NCBI GenBank assembly: GCA_949948735.1
Contig: CATLGV010000023.1
Span: 1 to 61,944 of the forward strand
Reading direction: 5' to 3'
DNA: 61,944 bases
Origin: an uncultured Lachnospiraceae bacterium
Lineage (GTDB): Bacteria > Bacillota > Clostridia > Lachnospirales > Lachnospiraceae
Part shown: positions 18,373 to 28,747 of the stretch, piece by piece
Numbering within the stretch: the stretch's first letter is position 1
How the letters are laid out: every line of letters begins with the position of its first letter
Notes under the pieces: generated by a model
Seen by the model: only the letters and a program-made list of their open reading frames with translations
What the model was told of the DNA's origin: nothing
Database searches by the model: none
Translations under genes and position numbers: made by a program

Positions 18373-18401
18373 ATTATAACACATCGCCTGCCGCTTTGCA
18401 A
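18373..18401 (-). promoter_or_regulatory. Promoter of the leader/MFS transcript
   Basis: The minus strand reads TTGCAA, a 17-nt spacer, then TATAAT. It is 11 nt past the stop of the FtsX-like gene and upstream of the leader peptide. Confidence 0.75.
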
Positions 18402-18411
18402 ACGGTATCTG

Positions 18412-21400
18412 TCAATCTACTGATTTTAAAGACTCCGCCATATTGATTCTGTCCAGCTTCCCTGCCATAATCAGGTTTACTGCCCAGGTAAACAGGAATG
18501 TGAGCAGCGCGCTGAGCAGGTAGCTGACTGTCCTGACATGCACATCAAAGGATATCATATCGATGTCCACCTCGTGCATCACGTAGATGTGAAGCAGCTT
18601 CCCCAGCACAAGCCCCACCGCGCAGCCAATCGCCGTAAGCACCATGTTCTCCCGGAAGACATACGCTGCCGTCTCGTTCCTGAAAAAGCCCAGCACCTTA
18701 ATCGTCGCAATCTCACGGATACGCTCGGTGATGTTGATATTGTTGAGATTGTACAGCACAATAAACGCAAGTGCGGCCGCACAGGCAATGACCACAAACA
18801 CAATATAATCCATACTGCTCATCATGCTCGAAAAGCGCGCCAGCATATCCTGATTGACGGCCACCGCGGTTACGTCCGCCGCCTTCATCATAGCGGCGCC
18901 TGCGGCATGGACGTCCACATCCCCGGGCAGATTCACATAGACATTTTTGTATTCCGGCGCATCCAGCGCATTTTCGTAGGTCTCGCCGTTGATGTACACG
19001 TAATTATAAATATAGTTCTCGCAAATGCCTGTCACGACTGCCTGCAGCTCTCTGTGATTCTCGTCGTAAAGCCGAATCGTGTCCCCGATTCGGATGCGGC
19101 ACCGCTGTGCAAGCTTATCGCAAATCACGGCCTCACCCGTACCCGGATACGCAATGGGCTCTCCGTCTTCGGTATGCAAATCAATATATGCCCCCAGCGC
19201 ATCCGGCTGTGCTGCCACGATGAGATTCACCGCCTTCACGCTTCCGGCCGTCTCCAGATCCATCGTTGTCTCCATAACGACGGTATATTCCCCGCCGTAT
19301 GATGCAATCAGCGCCGAAAGCTCCCCCGCGGCAAAAGCATCCTGCGCGCCGACGCCGCTCTTGAGCGTAATCCCCAGCTGGTAGGTCTGTATCTCCTCAA
19401 ACTGCTGATTGGCAATGCTGGTTACCGAATCCTTTACGCCAAAGCCTGTCACCAGAAGGGCGGTGCACCCGCTGATTCCGATAACCATCATAAAAAACCG
19501 CCTCTTATACCGCACGATATTCCTGACGGACACCTTGTGCAGGAACTTCAGCCGCTTCCAGATAAAGGGCACATACTCCAAAAAAACCCTTCTGCCCGCT
19601 CTTGGCGCCTTTGGGCGCATCAGATTGGCCGCCGCCTCCTTAAACTCGTGCCGGCAGGACACCCATGTCGTTCCCATAGAACAAAGCAGGGACGCCGCAA
19701 GGCAGAATACGGCCGACGTCCAGTCAAATACATAGACAATCCCGCCCAGCCGGTACATCATCCCGTAAGCCATCCAGATTACCAGCGGAAACAGATGTAT
19801 CCCCAGGAAATATCCCGCAACACATCCGGTCACGGCCGCGCTTCCGGAATAAAACAGATACTTCCCCATGATCTTCGCTTCGCCGTACCCCAATGCCCTG
19901 AGCACGCCAATCTGTGTCCGCTGCTCCTCCACCATGCGGTTCATGGTCGTCATGCAGACCAGAGCGGCCACCATAAAGAAAAAAACGGGAAATACATTCG
20001 CGATTCCCTCTACAATGCTGGAATCGCTCTCAAAGCAGACATACCCGATATTGGTATCCCTGCCCAGCACATAGGTATCCGGCTCCTCTATTTTGGCGAT
20101 TTCCTCCCGCGCGTCCGCAAGCTCCGCCTCCGCCTCCGCGATTTTTTCCTCAAACTCCCGATACCCCTCGTTATACTCTTCCCAGCCTGCCGCAAGCTCT
20201 TCCCGCGCGTCCAAAAGCGCCTGCCTGCCGGTCCCGATTTCCGCATCCGCATCGGACAGTCTCCGCCGTGCCGCCGCGATTTTTTCCTCGCCCGCCGTAA
20301 ACTGCTGCCTGGCCGCCTCTATCTCCGCGCGCGCTGCCGCAAGCTGTCCTAATGCCGCGCTTACATCCATCCCTGCCGCGGCCTGCCCCGCATAATACTG
20401 CTCCATGCCGGAAAGCTCCGCCTCCCGCGCATCCAGCTGCGTGCGTGAATCCGCGAGCGTGCGCGCCTCCCGGTCAAGCTGCGCCCGGTTCTGCGCAAGC
20501 GTCTGCTCCGACGCCGCAAGCGCTGCCTCCCCGTCTGCAAGCTCTGCCTCCCCATCCTCCAATTCCCGGAGAGCGTCCGCAAGCTCCGCTTCGGCGTCGG
20601 CCTTTTCAGATGCAAGCTCCTCCTCGGCGTCGGCAAGCTCCTCCCGGGCCTCTGCAACCACCGCCCGGTATCTGCGCGCGCCCTGTTCCTTACAATAGTC
20701 CTGCCACGCAGCCTCCCGCGCGTCGATATACGCGTCATATTCCTCCGAGTAAATCGGTGCGTCAGTATCAAGCTTCACATAAATCTCCGTGTAGTACTCC
20801 GTCGCAAATCCCTCCGGAAGCAGATACACGAAACCGCTCACGCTGCCATTCCCAAGCGGGGTATTCCCCCGCTCAAACTGAATATAGGCTGATGCCTGCG
20901 CCACACCGACAATCGTGTACTCTCTGTATGCGAAATGATCCAGATCCTCCTGCGCATTGTTGTCGGAAAGCACCAGCCTGCTGCCGACAGCGCTCCGGTC
21001 ATAAAGATTAGAATCCACAATACACTCCGCCGCGTTTTCCGGCAGCCTTCCCGCCGTAAGCTGCACGCCGTTTATATTCGTCAACAGGGAATGGGCCTTC
21101 AAAACGCTCTCATTGCCGTCCGCGTCCAGATAAAGGATATCCGCCTCCACTGCGCCTTCCACCGCGCGTATATCCTCCTTCTGCGCCAGCGCACGCACAT
21201 CCTCCTCCTCAAAGCCCAGCGTGGACAACAGCCGGTAATCATACAGCTGGTTTTCCTGTAAATATGCATTCGCGGATTCCACCATAACGGTTTTCGTAAC
21301 CTTCAACCCCGCAAAAAAGCCGACCCCCAATGCGACAATCGCCCAAATCGCAAGATATCGTCCCAGACTTTGCCGGATTTCACGTAATGTTGTTCTTTTC

Positions 21401-21414
21401 ATCATGGATTTCAT
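18412..21414 (-). CDS. Large FtsX-type ABC permease with coiled-coil ectodomain
   Basis: A 1000-residue permease with two FtsX domains. A first helix lies at about 20-42, and an extracellular region contains a heptad-like Ala/Glu/Leu coiled coil at about residues 255-441. A first FtsX helix trio follows near 475-595, then a second domain with helix near 655-675 and a terminal trio (about 850-985). Motifs RTQIGVLRALGYG and IREIATIKVLGFF are the coupling segments of each half. The ATPase gene ends 16 nt upstream. Similar ABC pairs in Firmicutes act on lipids, cell-wall hydrolase control or export; the substrate is unknown. Confidence 0.85.
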   Translation of the reverse strand: MKSMMKRTTLREIRQSLGRYLAIWAIVALGVGFFAGLKVTKTVMVESANAYLQENQLYDYRLLSTLGFEEEDVRALAQKEDIRAVEGAVEADILYLDADGNESVLKAHSLLTNINGVQLTAGRLPENAAECIVDSNLYDRSAVGSRLVLSDNNAQEDLDHFAYREYTIVGVAQASAYIQFERGNTPLGNGSVSGFVYLLPEGFATEYYTEIYVKLDTDAPIYSEEYDAYIDAREAAWQDYCKEQGARRYRAVVAEAREELADAEEELASEKADAEAELADALRELEDGEAELADGEAALAASEQTLAQNRAQLDREARTLADSRTQLDAREAELSGMEQYYAGQAAAGMDVSAALGQLAAARAEIEAARQQFTAGEEKIAAARRRLSDADAEIGTGRQALLDAREELAAGWEEYNEGYREFEEKIAEAEAELADAREEIAKIEEPDTYVLGRDTNIGYVCFESDSSIVEGIANVFPVFFFMVAALVCMTTMNRMVEEQRTQIGVLRALGYGEAKIMGKYLFYSGSAAVTGCVAGYFLGIHLFPLVIWMAYGMMYRLGGIVYVFDWTSAVFCLAASLLCSMGTTWVSCRHEFKEAAANLMRPKAPRAGRRVFLEYVPFIWKRLKFLHKVSVRNIVRYKRRFFMMVIGISGCTALLVTGFGVKDSVTSIANQQFEEIQTYQLGITLKSGVGAQDAFAAGELSALIASYGGEYTVVMETTMDLETAGSVKAVNLIVAAQPDALGAYIDLHTEDGEPIAYPGTGEAVICDKLAQRCRIRIGDTIRLYDENHRELQAVVTGICENYIYNYVYINGETYENALDAPEYKNVYVNLPGDVDVHAAGAAMMKAADVTAVAVNQDMLARFSSMMSSMDYIVFVVIACAAALAFIVLYNLNNINITERIREIATIKVLGFFRNETAAYVFRENMVLTAIGCAVGLVLGKLLHIYVMHEVDIDMISFDVHVRTVSYLLSALLTFLFTWAVNLIMAGKLDRINMAESLKSVD

Positions 21415-21430
21415 CGCTTATCCCATCCCG

Positions 21431-22135
21431 TTACCATTCGATATCGTCGACCTTTACGATTTGCCTGTTCTTCACCATACTGACGATGGTCCCGCTTCTC
21501 ACGGTGATAATCCGGTCGGCCATCGCGGTCAGCGCCTGATTGTGCGTGATTACAATCACGGTCTTGCCCTTCTCTCTGCAGGTGTCCTGCAGCAATCGCA
21601 GCACCGCCTTTCCAGTATTGTAATCCAGCGCGCCCGTGGGTTCGTCGCACAAAAGCAGCTTGGGGTTCTTGGCAAGCGCCCGTGCAATCGCCACCCGCTG
21701 CTGCTCGCCGCCGGAGAGCTGCGCGGGAAAATTGTTCATTCTGTCCTGCAGGCCTACCTCCCGCAGCACCTCGGCCGCATCCAGCGGATCTACGCAAATC
21801 TGGGCGGCAAGCTCCACGTTCTCCAGCGCGGTCAGATTCTGCACCAGATTATAAAACTGAAAGACAAAGCCGACGTCATGGCGCCGGTAGCCGGTGAGCC
21901 GGCGCTTGTTATACGCAGAGATTTCCTCGTCCTCCAGAAACACCCTGCCGGAGGAGAGCGTGTCCATCCCGCCCAGAATATTCAGTATCGTCGTCTTCCC
22001 CGCGCCCGACGCGCCCACGACCACGCAGAACTCGCCCTTTTCTATCTGAAAATTCACATCATGCAGCGCCTCTATCGACACCTCGCCGGTCTTATATATT
22101 TTGCCAACATTCTGAAATTCCACAAACGAACGCAC
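21431..22135 (-). CDS. ABC transporter ATP-binding protein
   Basis: A 234-residue ATPase with Walker [11 protein letters not shown]-loop FQFYNLVQ, signature [14 protein letters not shown], Walker [13 protein letters not shown] and switch VITHN. I chose the GTG at 22135 because GGGGAG lies 6 nt before it; the TTG two codons earlier abuts the ribosome site. It pairs with the 1000-residue permease downstream and belongs to the LolD/MacB-like branch. Confidence 0.9.
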   Translation of the reverse strand: MRSFVEFQNVGKIYKTGEVSIEALHDVNFQIEKGEFCVVVGASGAGKTTILNILGGMDTLSSGRVFLEDEEISAYNKRRLTGYRRHDVGFVFQFYNLVQNLTALENVELAAQICVDPLDAAEVLREVGLQDRMNNFPAQLSGGEQQRVAIARALAKNPKLLLCDEPTGALDYNTGKAVLRLLQDTCREKGKTVIVITHNQALTAMADRIITVRSGTIVSMVKNRQIVKVDDIEW

Positions 22136-22236
22136 CGCCAACTCCCCTTTGCCAAATAATGTTACTCTTATGATACCATGCGTATTTCACTCTTTTCTAC
22201 AGTTTTATATTTTTTTCATAAAAAACCGATTCTGTG

Positions 22237-23754
22237 CTAACGCAGCTGCTTCATCGCCTCCTCCAGCGGCATTCCCTGTGCAATCGCGTCCTTTCTCGCC
22301 GCATTGACCTCCTGAATCCTGCGCATCTGCTCACCGGTGAGCGTATAGCCCTTCATTGCAATCAGCGTCGCCACCCATGCCGCCATCGGAATCACGCAGA
22401 ACAGGAGAAGCACCACCACATGCATTCCGTCGGCGTACGGCGTGTTCCCGTCCGGCAGCACATGAATACCGATCAGCGCCAGCGCGACGCCGACAATGGT
22501 CGATCCCAGCGAGCTTACCAGCTTGTCCACCAGCGAAAACAGCGTTCCCATAATACCCGGAATATAATTTCCGGAACGATAGGTCTCATAATCCGAGCAG
22601 TCCGCCACCATCGGAATTGGCATGTCCGCCGTCGCATAGTACGCGCCGTATCCCACACCGAAGAACAGGACAAACAGCACGGTATACAGATTTACCGGGC
22701 GAAGGCTCAGATTCACCGCAGCCGCCCCGGGCTTCCACAAAAGCAGCAGCACAAGCACCCCCACGTACATCAGCAGCGCAAGACGCGTATAGCGCACCAG
22801 CGACGCCTTCTGCCCATGCTTTTGCGAGGTGCGCACTGTCAGCAGGAAAAACGGAACGGAAAAAACATACCCCACCACCATCATCGGCAGGTACAGGCTG
22901 TCGTAATTCCCCATCATCGCGCCATAAAGCATACACAGCACCGTCATGTTCGTGGCGATAGAAAAGGCCAGCTTACATCCTGCGCCTGCCACCATCAACC
23001 GCTGCAGCTCCCTGTTCGCCTTCAATATCGCCACATACTCTTTCAGCTTCACCTTCTCCTGCGCAGCCCCCACGCCAAAGAACGCCGGGCGGTCCTTCTC
23101 CCAGATGCCGGCAACGGCCAGAAGCGTCAGGACTGCCGAGATGGTAATGGACAGCGGAATCAGGACGTTAAAAAACGCCGCGCTGTTATAGCCACCCAGC
23201 CGCCCGCTCAAAATGGGCGCAAGCAGCTGAATCAGCCCCATTCCGATCAGACTTGCCACCGTATTAAATACGGTAAAAAGCGGCCGCTGCTTCGGATCAT
23301 TGGTCAGGCAGGTCTGCCCCGAACGGGTGCAGGCCGTCTGAAAGGTATAGCCAATTACGTAGAGCGCATAAAAAAGTACAAAGCACACATATTTGACCCA
23401 TGCCCTGTCCTCAGAAATAATCCGCGTTCCAAAATAAAGCAGAACGGAGGCGGCGGCCATGATGACATTGCCCAGTATCATATACGGCCGGAACTTGCCA
23501 AACCGCGTTGAGGTACGGTCGATCAGCGCCCCGATCACCGGATCGGTCACCGCGTCAAAAAGGCGCATTACCGTCACCATTGTCGTCGCAAACATCAGGG
23601 CCAGTCCCAGCACTCCGTTTGCATAGTACGCAATAAAATTCAAGGTAAGAATATAATAGACATTTGTCGCGCCGTTGTTCATCGGGAACAGAATCAGCTG
23701 ATAAACCTTTGCCCGATTCAGCGCCGCGCCCGTCCCCGCTTTTCCATTCTCCAT
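22237..23754 (-). CDS. GPH-family sugar/glycoside:cation symporter
   Basis: A 505-residue transporter with about twelve helices. The segment LFDAVTDPVIGALIDRTSTRFGKFRPY is the classical glycoside-pentoside-hexuronide signature. It is the last gene of the uxuA-uxuB-GH2-GH3 unit, so it probably imports glycosides or hexuronide-containing oligosaccharides. The ATG at 23754 has the site GGAAAGGGCGG. An upstream ATG at 23793 overlaps the GH3 stop but its ribosome site is too close. Confidence 0.88.
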   Translation of the reverse strand: MENGKAGTGAALNRAKVYQLILFPMNNGATNVYYILTLNFIAYYANGVLGLALMFATTMVTVMRLFDAVTDPVIGALIDRTSTRFGKFRPYMILGNVIMAAASVLLYFGTRIISEDRAWVKYVCFVLFYALYVIGYTFQTACTRSGQTCLTNDPKQRPLFTVFNTVASLIGMGLIQLLAPILSGRLGGYNSAAFFNVLIPLSITISAVLTLLAVAGIWEKDRPAFFGVGAAQEKVKLKEYVAILKANRELQRLMVAGAGCKLAFSIATNMTVLCMLYGAMMGNYDSLYLPMMVVGYVFSVPFFLLTVRTSQKHGQKASLVRYTRLALLMYVGVLVLLLLWKPGAAAVNLSLRPVNLYTVLFVLFFGVGYGAYYATADMPIPMVADCSDYETYRSGNYIPGIMGTLFSLVDKLVSSLGSTIVGVALALIGIHVLPDGNTPYADGMHVVVLLLFCVIPMAAWVATLIAMKGYTLTGEQMRRIQEVNAARKDAIAQGMPLEEAMKQLR

Positions 23755-23779
23755 ATCTACCGCCCTTTCCGGATCCCTG

Positions 23780-26761
23780 CTATTTTTCGGCATCCCTCCA
23801 TGCCCTGTATGCGTCCGTCCGTTTAAATTTCTGCCGCTTCACGATCCACAAAACGAGCGATACCGCAAACAACAGGCTAAATACCACCGCGCCCGTTTTG
23901 AAAAGCTTCACAATCAGAATATCCGTCTTTTTAATCCTGGTGTCGGCGCTCACGCCGTTCATGCCTGCCGAATTCACAATGGAATACAGGTTTTGATGGC
24001 AGGCCTCGCGCATCGCGGTCACAATAACGGCGTCCTTTTTGTACTTTGGAAGCTGGTTTGTCACCAGCGGGAGCATCGCGTCAAAGGTCGATATGCCGCC
24101 GGCCATCAGTCCGTCCACGCCGTTCACATAGGAGGTCAGCACGTTATCCGTGATATTTAAGCCGATTTTCCCCCACTCCCCGCGCAGAATATCTGTCATC
24201 AGGCCTTTATTGGCGCCGGACCAGACAGCGCCCCAGCGGGTATAGGCAACCATAACGCCTGCGTCCGCCTCCTCAACCGGCGCCTGAAACGCTTTCAAAT
24301 AAATCTCCCTTGCCGCCTGCTCGCCCAGCCACACGCCAAGTCCGATACGGTCCTGCTCACAGTCGTTGAGCGCAAAATGCTTTAATACGACGAAGATGCC
24401 CTTGTCGGCCATTCCCTGTACCTCGTATTTGCCCATCTCCCCCGCAAGAAAGCCGTCCTCTGAATAATATTCAAAATTGCGGCCGCCGTAAGGCGTTCTG
24501 TGGGTATTCGCGCCGGGTCCGTAAAGGCACGCAATATCCGCGGCAATACAATTGTTTCCGATAACACGCCCTATCTCATAGAGCAGATCCGTGTTAAAGG
24601 TTGCCGCCATCACATCCTCCGAGGTAAACGCCGTCGCCTTTAACGCTGTCTTTCCATCTGACACATCTGTCGTAAACAGGGAAGCCGTAAGCCCCTGCGG
24701 CCCGTTCTCATCACGGGTTCCCGGCGCCTGTATCGACTCTATCGGCATCGTCCAGTGAAATGAATCGCCGATTAGGGAAACCATCTCGTCAAACGTCATC
24801 TGGTCAAGCAGCTGCTCCCACCTGGAATCGTCGTAGGGCGCTCCCCTCAGCTCCACAAGCTTCATGCCGTTCTTTGCGCCCAGGGTGGGCATCTCTGCTG
24901 CCGCGTAATCCTCCGGCCGGTACTGCACATCCTGCAGCGCCGCGCTCAGCGTATCCGTCAGTGTCAGCTGGAGGATTTCCGTGGGGAGGGTTCCCGTCCA
25001 GTCCTTCCGTGACAGATACGTGATCTTTTCCTTCACCGCGTCCGTCATATTGATGTCCGAGCCGGAAAGCCGGTTTTGAATGGCCGTTCCGTTTTGTGTA
25101 ACCGCATAGGTCTGCGCGTCAAAGGAAGGATTGTTCCACTGATACACGAGCATGCCGTCTCCGGGCGCATCCATGCGGTTTGACGTATTGGCCGGCGTAA
25201 AGCCCTTCGCCGCCAGCACGTTGTTTACAGCCTGATGGGCGTCCGCCGCACAGGTCAGGTAATAGTCCCCGGCGTCCAGTATATAGGTGCCTGCGCCGTA
25301 TGCGTCAAAGGATGCCAGCTCCCGTCTGTCCACAACGCATTCCACCGTCTGGCTCTCCCCCGGCTGCAGGAGCTTCGTCTTGGTAAAGCCGGCCAGTGAA
25401 ACTGCTGCCTTCTCCACGCCGTTATCCTTGTCGTACTGGGTATACGGGCTGGATGCATACACCTGTACTGCCTGCTTTCCGGCCATGTCTCCGGTATTTG
25501 TCACGGTAAGCCGGATGCGGAAGGCGTCCGCTGCCGCGTCATATACCGTCTGCATATCGCTGTGGGCAAATTCCGTATAGCTCAGCCCATACCCGAACGG
25601 AAATGCGACAACGTCCCGGTACGCGTAGTCGCCGGCGTTTCCGGTGCCCATAACATAATCCTCGTAACGTGTCTCGTAATATTTATATCCGACGTAAATC
25701 CCTTCCTGATAAACCATATAGGTGCTCGCATTCTCCGGTATCACGCCCTTTTCGAAGCCCGCGTATACGGTCGGGACAAAGTTTGCCATCGCCGGCGCGG
25801 AATAGTTGTCATAGCAGTACGTGTCCGCAAGGCTTCCCGACGGATTGACCCTGCCCGCCAGAATATCCGCCACTGCGTCGATTCCGGAAATGCCCACGTC
25901 GCCAATCCACAGGCAGGCATCCACGCCGTATGCGTTCTCTTTCAAAAAGTCCACCTGAAGAGTGTTTGCGGAATTGATCAGCACAATGATTTTGTCAACC
26001 GTACCTGCGCGCTTCATCGCCGCTATATTTTCCATCAGCTCCTGCTCGTCCGCATTTAGCGCAAGATAGTTGTCCTCCAGAAAGGTAAGGTCCGCACCTT
26101 CGCCGCCCACGCGGGATATTGTGACGATTGCCGCGTCTCCATAGTCTGCCACGGAGGCCTTTACATCATCCGTATAGCGCTCCCACGGCAGCTCGGATAC
26201 CTTCGCGGCGTCCATCGACACCATGCCGCCGACCTTGCGCAGATAAGGCGCGTTTTCCTCACTCAGGTAGAAATCCCAAAGCTCCGGGTTCACCGTCATG
26301 CCGGAAGCCTCCAGTGCACCCCTGAGCGTGTTTGCCGTCGACGCGTCGATATTGCCCGACCCGGTGCCGCCATATACCAGATTCACCGACGAGTTGGAAA
26401 AGCAGCTCACCCTTGCGCCTTCCTTCAACGGAAGCGCGCCGTTTTCGTTTGTCAAAAGCGCTGCGCCCTCCGCCTCCACCAGCTCGCACAGCTCCAGTCC
26501 ATAGGCAAGCATTTCCGTCTCCGAATCAAAATCCAGTTCAAAATATACCGCATTCGGATCCTTTTCAAAATGATTGAAGGTCCCGCCTACAAATATAGAC
26601 AGTGAATTGTCAAAGATGCTTGTAAACACCGCGCCGATAATCAGCAGCACCGCAAGCGGCAGGCTAAACCACGTCAGCCATTTCCACGGCCTTACCGCCC
26701 TGCTGCGCGCTTTTTTATAAGCTCTCTTTTTTTCCCTGATTTCCTTCTTCTTTTCTTCCAT
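23780..26761 (-). CDS. Membrane-anchored, domain-swapped GH3 beta-glycosidase
   Basis: A 993-residue GH3 enzyme in which the usual C-terminal domain comes first (about residues 100-360). A fibronectin-like part follows (PFGYGLSYTEF, about 395-500), and the TIM-barrel domain is at the C-terminus (about 640-950, LKHFALNDCEQDR and NITDNV). The aspartate in TDN takes the nucleophile position. One helix lies at about 30-48 and another at about 957-977, so the enzyme is tethered at both ends, presumably outside the cell. It follows the GH2 gene by 32 nt in the same unit. It should release terminal sugars from oligosaccharides. Confidence 0.85.
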   Translation of the reverse strand: MEEKKKEIREKKRAYKKARSRAVRPWKWLTWFSLPLAVLLIIGAVFTSIFDNSLSIFVGGTFNHFEKDPNAVYFELDFDSETEMLAYGLELCELVEAEGAALLTNENGALPLKEGARVSCFSNSSVNLVYGGTGSGNIDASTANTLRGALEASGMTVNPELWDFYLSEENAPYLRKVGGMVSMDAAKVSELPWERYTDDVKASVADYGDAAIVTISRVGGEGADLTFLEDNYLALNADEQELMENIAAMKRAGTVDKIIVLINSANTLQVDFLKENAYGVDACLWIGDVGISGIDAVADILAGRVNPSGSLADTYCYDNYSAPAMANFVPTVYAGFEKGVIPENASTYMVYQEGIYVGYKYYETRYEDYVMGTGNAGDYAYRDVVAFPFGYGLSYTEFAHSDMQTVYDAAADAFRIRLTVTNTGDMAGKQAVQVYASSPYTQYDKDNGVEKAAVSLAGFTKTKLLQPGESQTVECVVDRRELASFDAYGAGTYILDAGDYYLTCAADAHQAVNNVLAAKGFTPANTSNRMDAPGDGMLVYQWNNPSFDAQTYAVTQNGTAIQNRLSGSDINMTDAVKEKITYLSRKDWTGTLPTEILQLTLTDTLSAALQDVQYRPEDYAAAEMPTLGAKNGMKLVELRGAPYDDSRWEQLLDQMTFDEMVSLIGDSFHWTMPIESIQAPGTRDENGPQGLTASLFTTDVSDGKTALKATAFTSEDVMAATFNTDLLYEIGRVIGNNCIAADIACLYGPGANTHRTPYGGRNFEYYSEDGFLAGEMGKYEVQGMADKGIFVVLKHFALNDCEQDRIGLGVWLGEQAAREIYLKAFQAPVEEADAGVMVAYTRWGAVWSGANKGLMTDILRGEWGKIGLNITDNVLTSYVNGVDGLMAGGISTFDAMLPLVTNQLPKYKKDAVIVTAMREACHQNLYSIVNSAGMNGVSADTRIKKTDILIVKLFKTGAVVFSLLFAVSLVLWIVKRQKFKRTDAYRAWRDAEK

Positions 26762-26793
26762 ATCTCCCTCCCTGTCTCGTGCGCTCCTGCCAT

Positions 26794-28719
26794 TTATATC
26801 CAGTTTTTGCTGCTGCTCTTTTTTACCTTATATTCCGGTCTTGGCCACAGCGTCCTGTAAAGCACCGCGGCGTCGCTTAAGCTGCCCGCGCGCGCCTCTA
26901 TCCGGTTTTCCTTCTCCAGCCTTACCCGAAACCGAAACGCGTGCGCGCCTTTTTGGGTCCCGACCAGCCGCCCGTTACAGTAGAGCGATACCTCCGGCTG
27001 ATTCGAATATACCGTCACCGTTGTCGTCCGCTCCGCACGGTACCGGTAACGTTTACCGCACAGGTGCACAAACGGCTCGGCGCTCCACCATGCCTTATAG
27101 ATATAAAAGCTGTCCTTTTTTATGCTGCGGTCAAAGGTCACCAGCCCCTTGTGGTTCATACCCGGCTCCCCGCCCTGGTCCCTGGCATCCGCCGCAAAAT
27201 CAAACATATTCCAGACGTAGGTTCCCCACAGGAACGGATGCCGCTCAAAGCACTGCAGCATGTATTCGTGGTACTTCGCCTGATACTCCTCCGAGTGGTC
27301 GCCGCGCCGCGGTCTCGCACTGTGAAGGTTGGGCATTCCCTCCGCACCGTACTCGGAATAGCCAAGCGGGCGGCGCGGATACCGCCAATGATAGAACCGC
27401 ATAAACCAGTCGTTCAAAAACAGCCCCGGCACATACCAGCCCAGATACAGATTCCACGCCACAAGGTCGGTGATTTTTGTCACCGGGTGAAACGGATGGC
27501 ACATAGCATAGCACGCAAGCGTTGTCGGCCTTGACGGATCCATTTTTTTCACCATCGCCTGAAGCCTGCGGTGATTATCCAGCATATCCGCTCTGTCCTT
27601 ACCGGAAATCGTAATCTCGTTGGACAATCCCCATGTCACGATGCAGGGGTGGTTGAAATTCTGCGCAATCAGCTCCCGCATCTGAAAAAAGGTATTCTCC
27701 CGTCCCTCAGGCATATGCTCTGAAATATAGGGTATCTCCGCCCACACGACCATGCCGTACCGGTCGCACAAATCGTAAAAATACTGGCTGTGCTGATAGT
27801 GGGCAAGACGGATTGTGTTTGCGCCTACCTCGCGAATCAGCGCCATGTCCGCATCCATCTGCGCCTCCGAAACGGCGTTGCCTATTCCCTTAAAATCCTG
27901 ATGCCGCGCGACGCCGCGCAGCGGATAGGAGGCTCCGTTCAGGAAAAAGCCTTTGTCCGCGTCGACAAAAAAGGTACGGATACCACAGGGAATCGTGACT
28001 TCATCGATCACGGCGCCGTCCTGCACCAGCTGCGCCTCCAGCCGGTACAGATACGGGTCCTTCACGCCGTTCCACAGATGCGCATCCGGTATCTCCATTA
28101 CGGCCTTGCAGCCCCGGGCACGCCCGGCCACGGCGCCCTGTGCGTCCCGAAGCGTATACACGGCCTCTATGCCCAGGGCAGCCAAATCTTCCCGGTTCGT
28201 GCGCGCACTGATGTGAAGGACGCCTGTTTTCCCCCGGACCTTTGTGCGCACCCGTATCCCGTTTCCGCCGTAATGATCCAGGTCAAAATGCACGCCGGGC
28301 ACAATCAGGAGCTCCACATCGCGATAAATGCCGCCATAGAACGTAAAATCCGCCACCTGAGGATAGACCTGCCTGTTTTTACTATTATCTGCTTCTACCG
28401 TCAGTGTATTCGTCTCCCGCAGCTTATCGGTCACATCTACCCGAAAGGCTGCGTAGCCGTTGTGGTGTGTACAGACGCATTCGCCGTTCCAGAGCACGCG
28501 CGCGCTGGCGTTGACGCCCCCAAACTGCAGATACACCCGCTCTTTTTCTCCGAAGTCCGGCCGCGCAATCTGCCGTTCATAGGTACAGACGCCTCTATAG
28601 TAATCGTTGCCGCCGTCCTGGCCGTCCAGCGCATTCCATGTATGCGGCAAATCCACCGTGCACGTTTCGCCCTCCTTGGAGAACGTCCAGGCCTTCATTA
28701 TTTTTTCCGTTCGTCTCAT
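26794..28719 (-). CDS. Glycoside hydrolase family 2 (beta-galactosidase/glucuronidase-like)
   Basis: A 641-residue GH2 enzyme. The sugar-binding domain (WNALDGQDGGNDYYRGVCTY) is followed by the Ig domain and the TIM barrel. WGLSNEITISG near residue 366 holds the acid/base glutamate and GYSEYGAEG near 458 the nucleophile. There is no signal peptide, so it is cytoplasmic. The ATG at 28719 has AAAGGAG; an upstream in-frame extension into uxuB was rejected. It lies between uxuB and GH3 in a hexuronate operon, so beta-glucuronidase or beta-galactosidase activity on pectin or glycosaminoglycan fragments is plausible but not decided by sequence alone. Confidence 0.85.
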   Translation of the reverse strand: MRRTEKIMKAWTFSKEGETCTVDLPHTWNALDGQDGGNDYYRGVCTYERQIARPDFGEKERVYLQFGGVNASARVLWNGECVCTHHNGYAAFRVDVTDKLRETNTLTVEADNSKNRQVYPQVADFTFYGGIYRDVELLIVPGVHFDLDHYGGNGIRVRTKVRGKTGVLHISARTNREDLAALGIEAVYTLRDAQGAVAGRARGCKAVMEIPDAHLWNGVKDPYLYRLEAQLVQDGAVIDEVTIPCGIRTFFVDADKGFFLNGASYPLRGVARHQDFKGIGNAVSEAQMDADMALIREVGANTIRLAHYQHSQYFYDLCDRYGMVVWAEIPYISEHMPEGRENTFFQMRELIAQNFNHPCIVTWGLSNEITISGKDRADMLDNHRRLQAMVKKMDPSRPTTLACYAMCHPFHPVTKITDLVAWNLYLGWYVPGLFLNDWFMRFYHWRYPRRPLGYSEYGAEGMPNLHSARPRRGDHSEEYQAKYHEYMLQCFERHPFLWGTYVWNMFDFAADARDQGGEPGMNHKGLVTFDRSIKKDSFYIYKAWWSAEPFVHLCGKRYRYRAERTTTVTVYSNQPEVSLYCNGRLVGTQKGAHAFRFRVRLEKENRIEARAGSLSDAAVLYRTLWPRPEYKVKKSSSKNWI

Positions 28720-28747
28720 GCTTACTCCTTTTCGGCGCGGCTGCAGC

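Noticed and set aside
22234..23511. 425-residue plus-strand ORF opposite the GPH symporter
   Set aside because: It is His/Arg-rich shadow translation of a clear GPH transporter.
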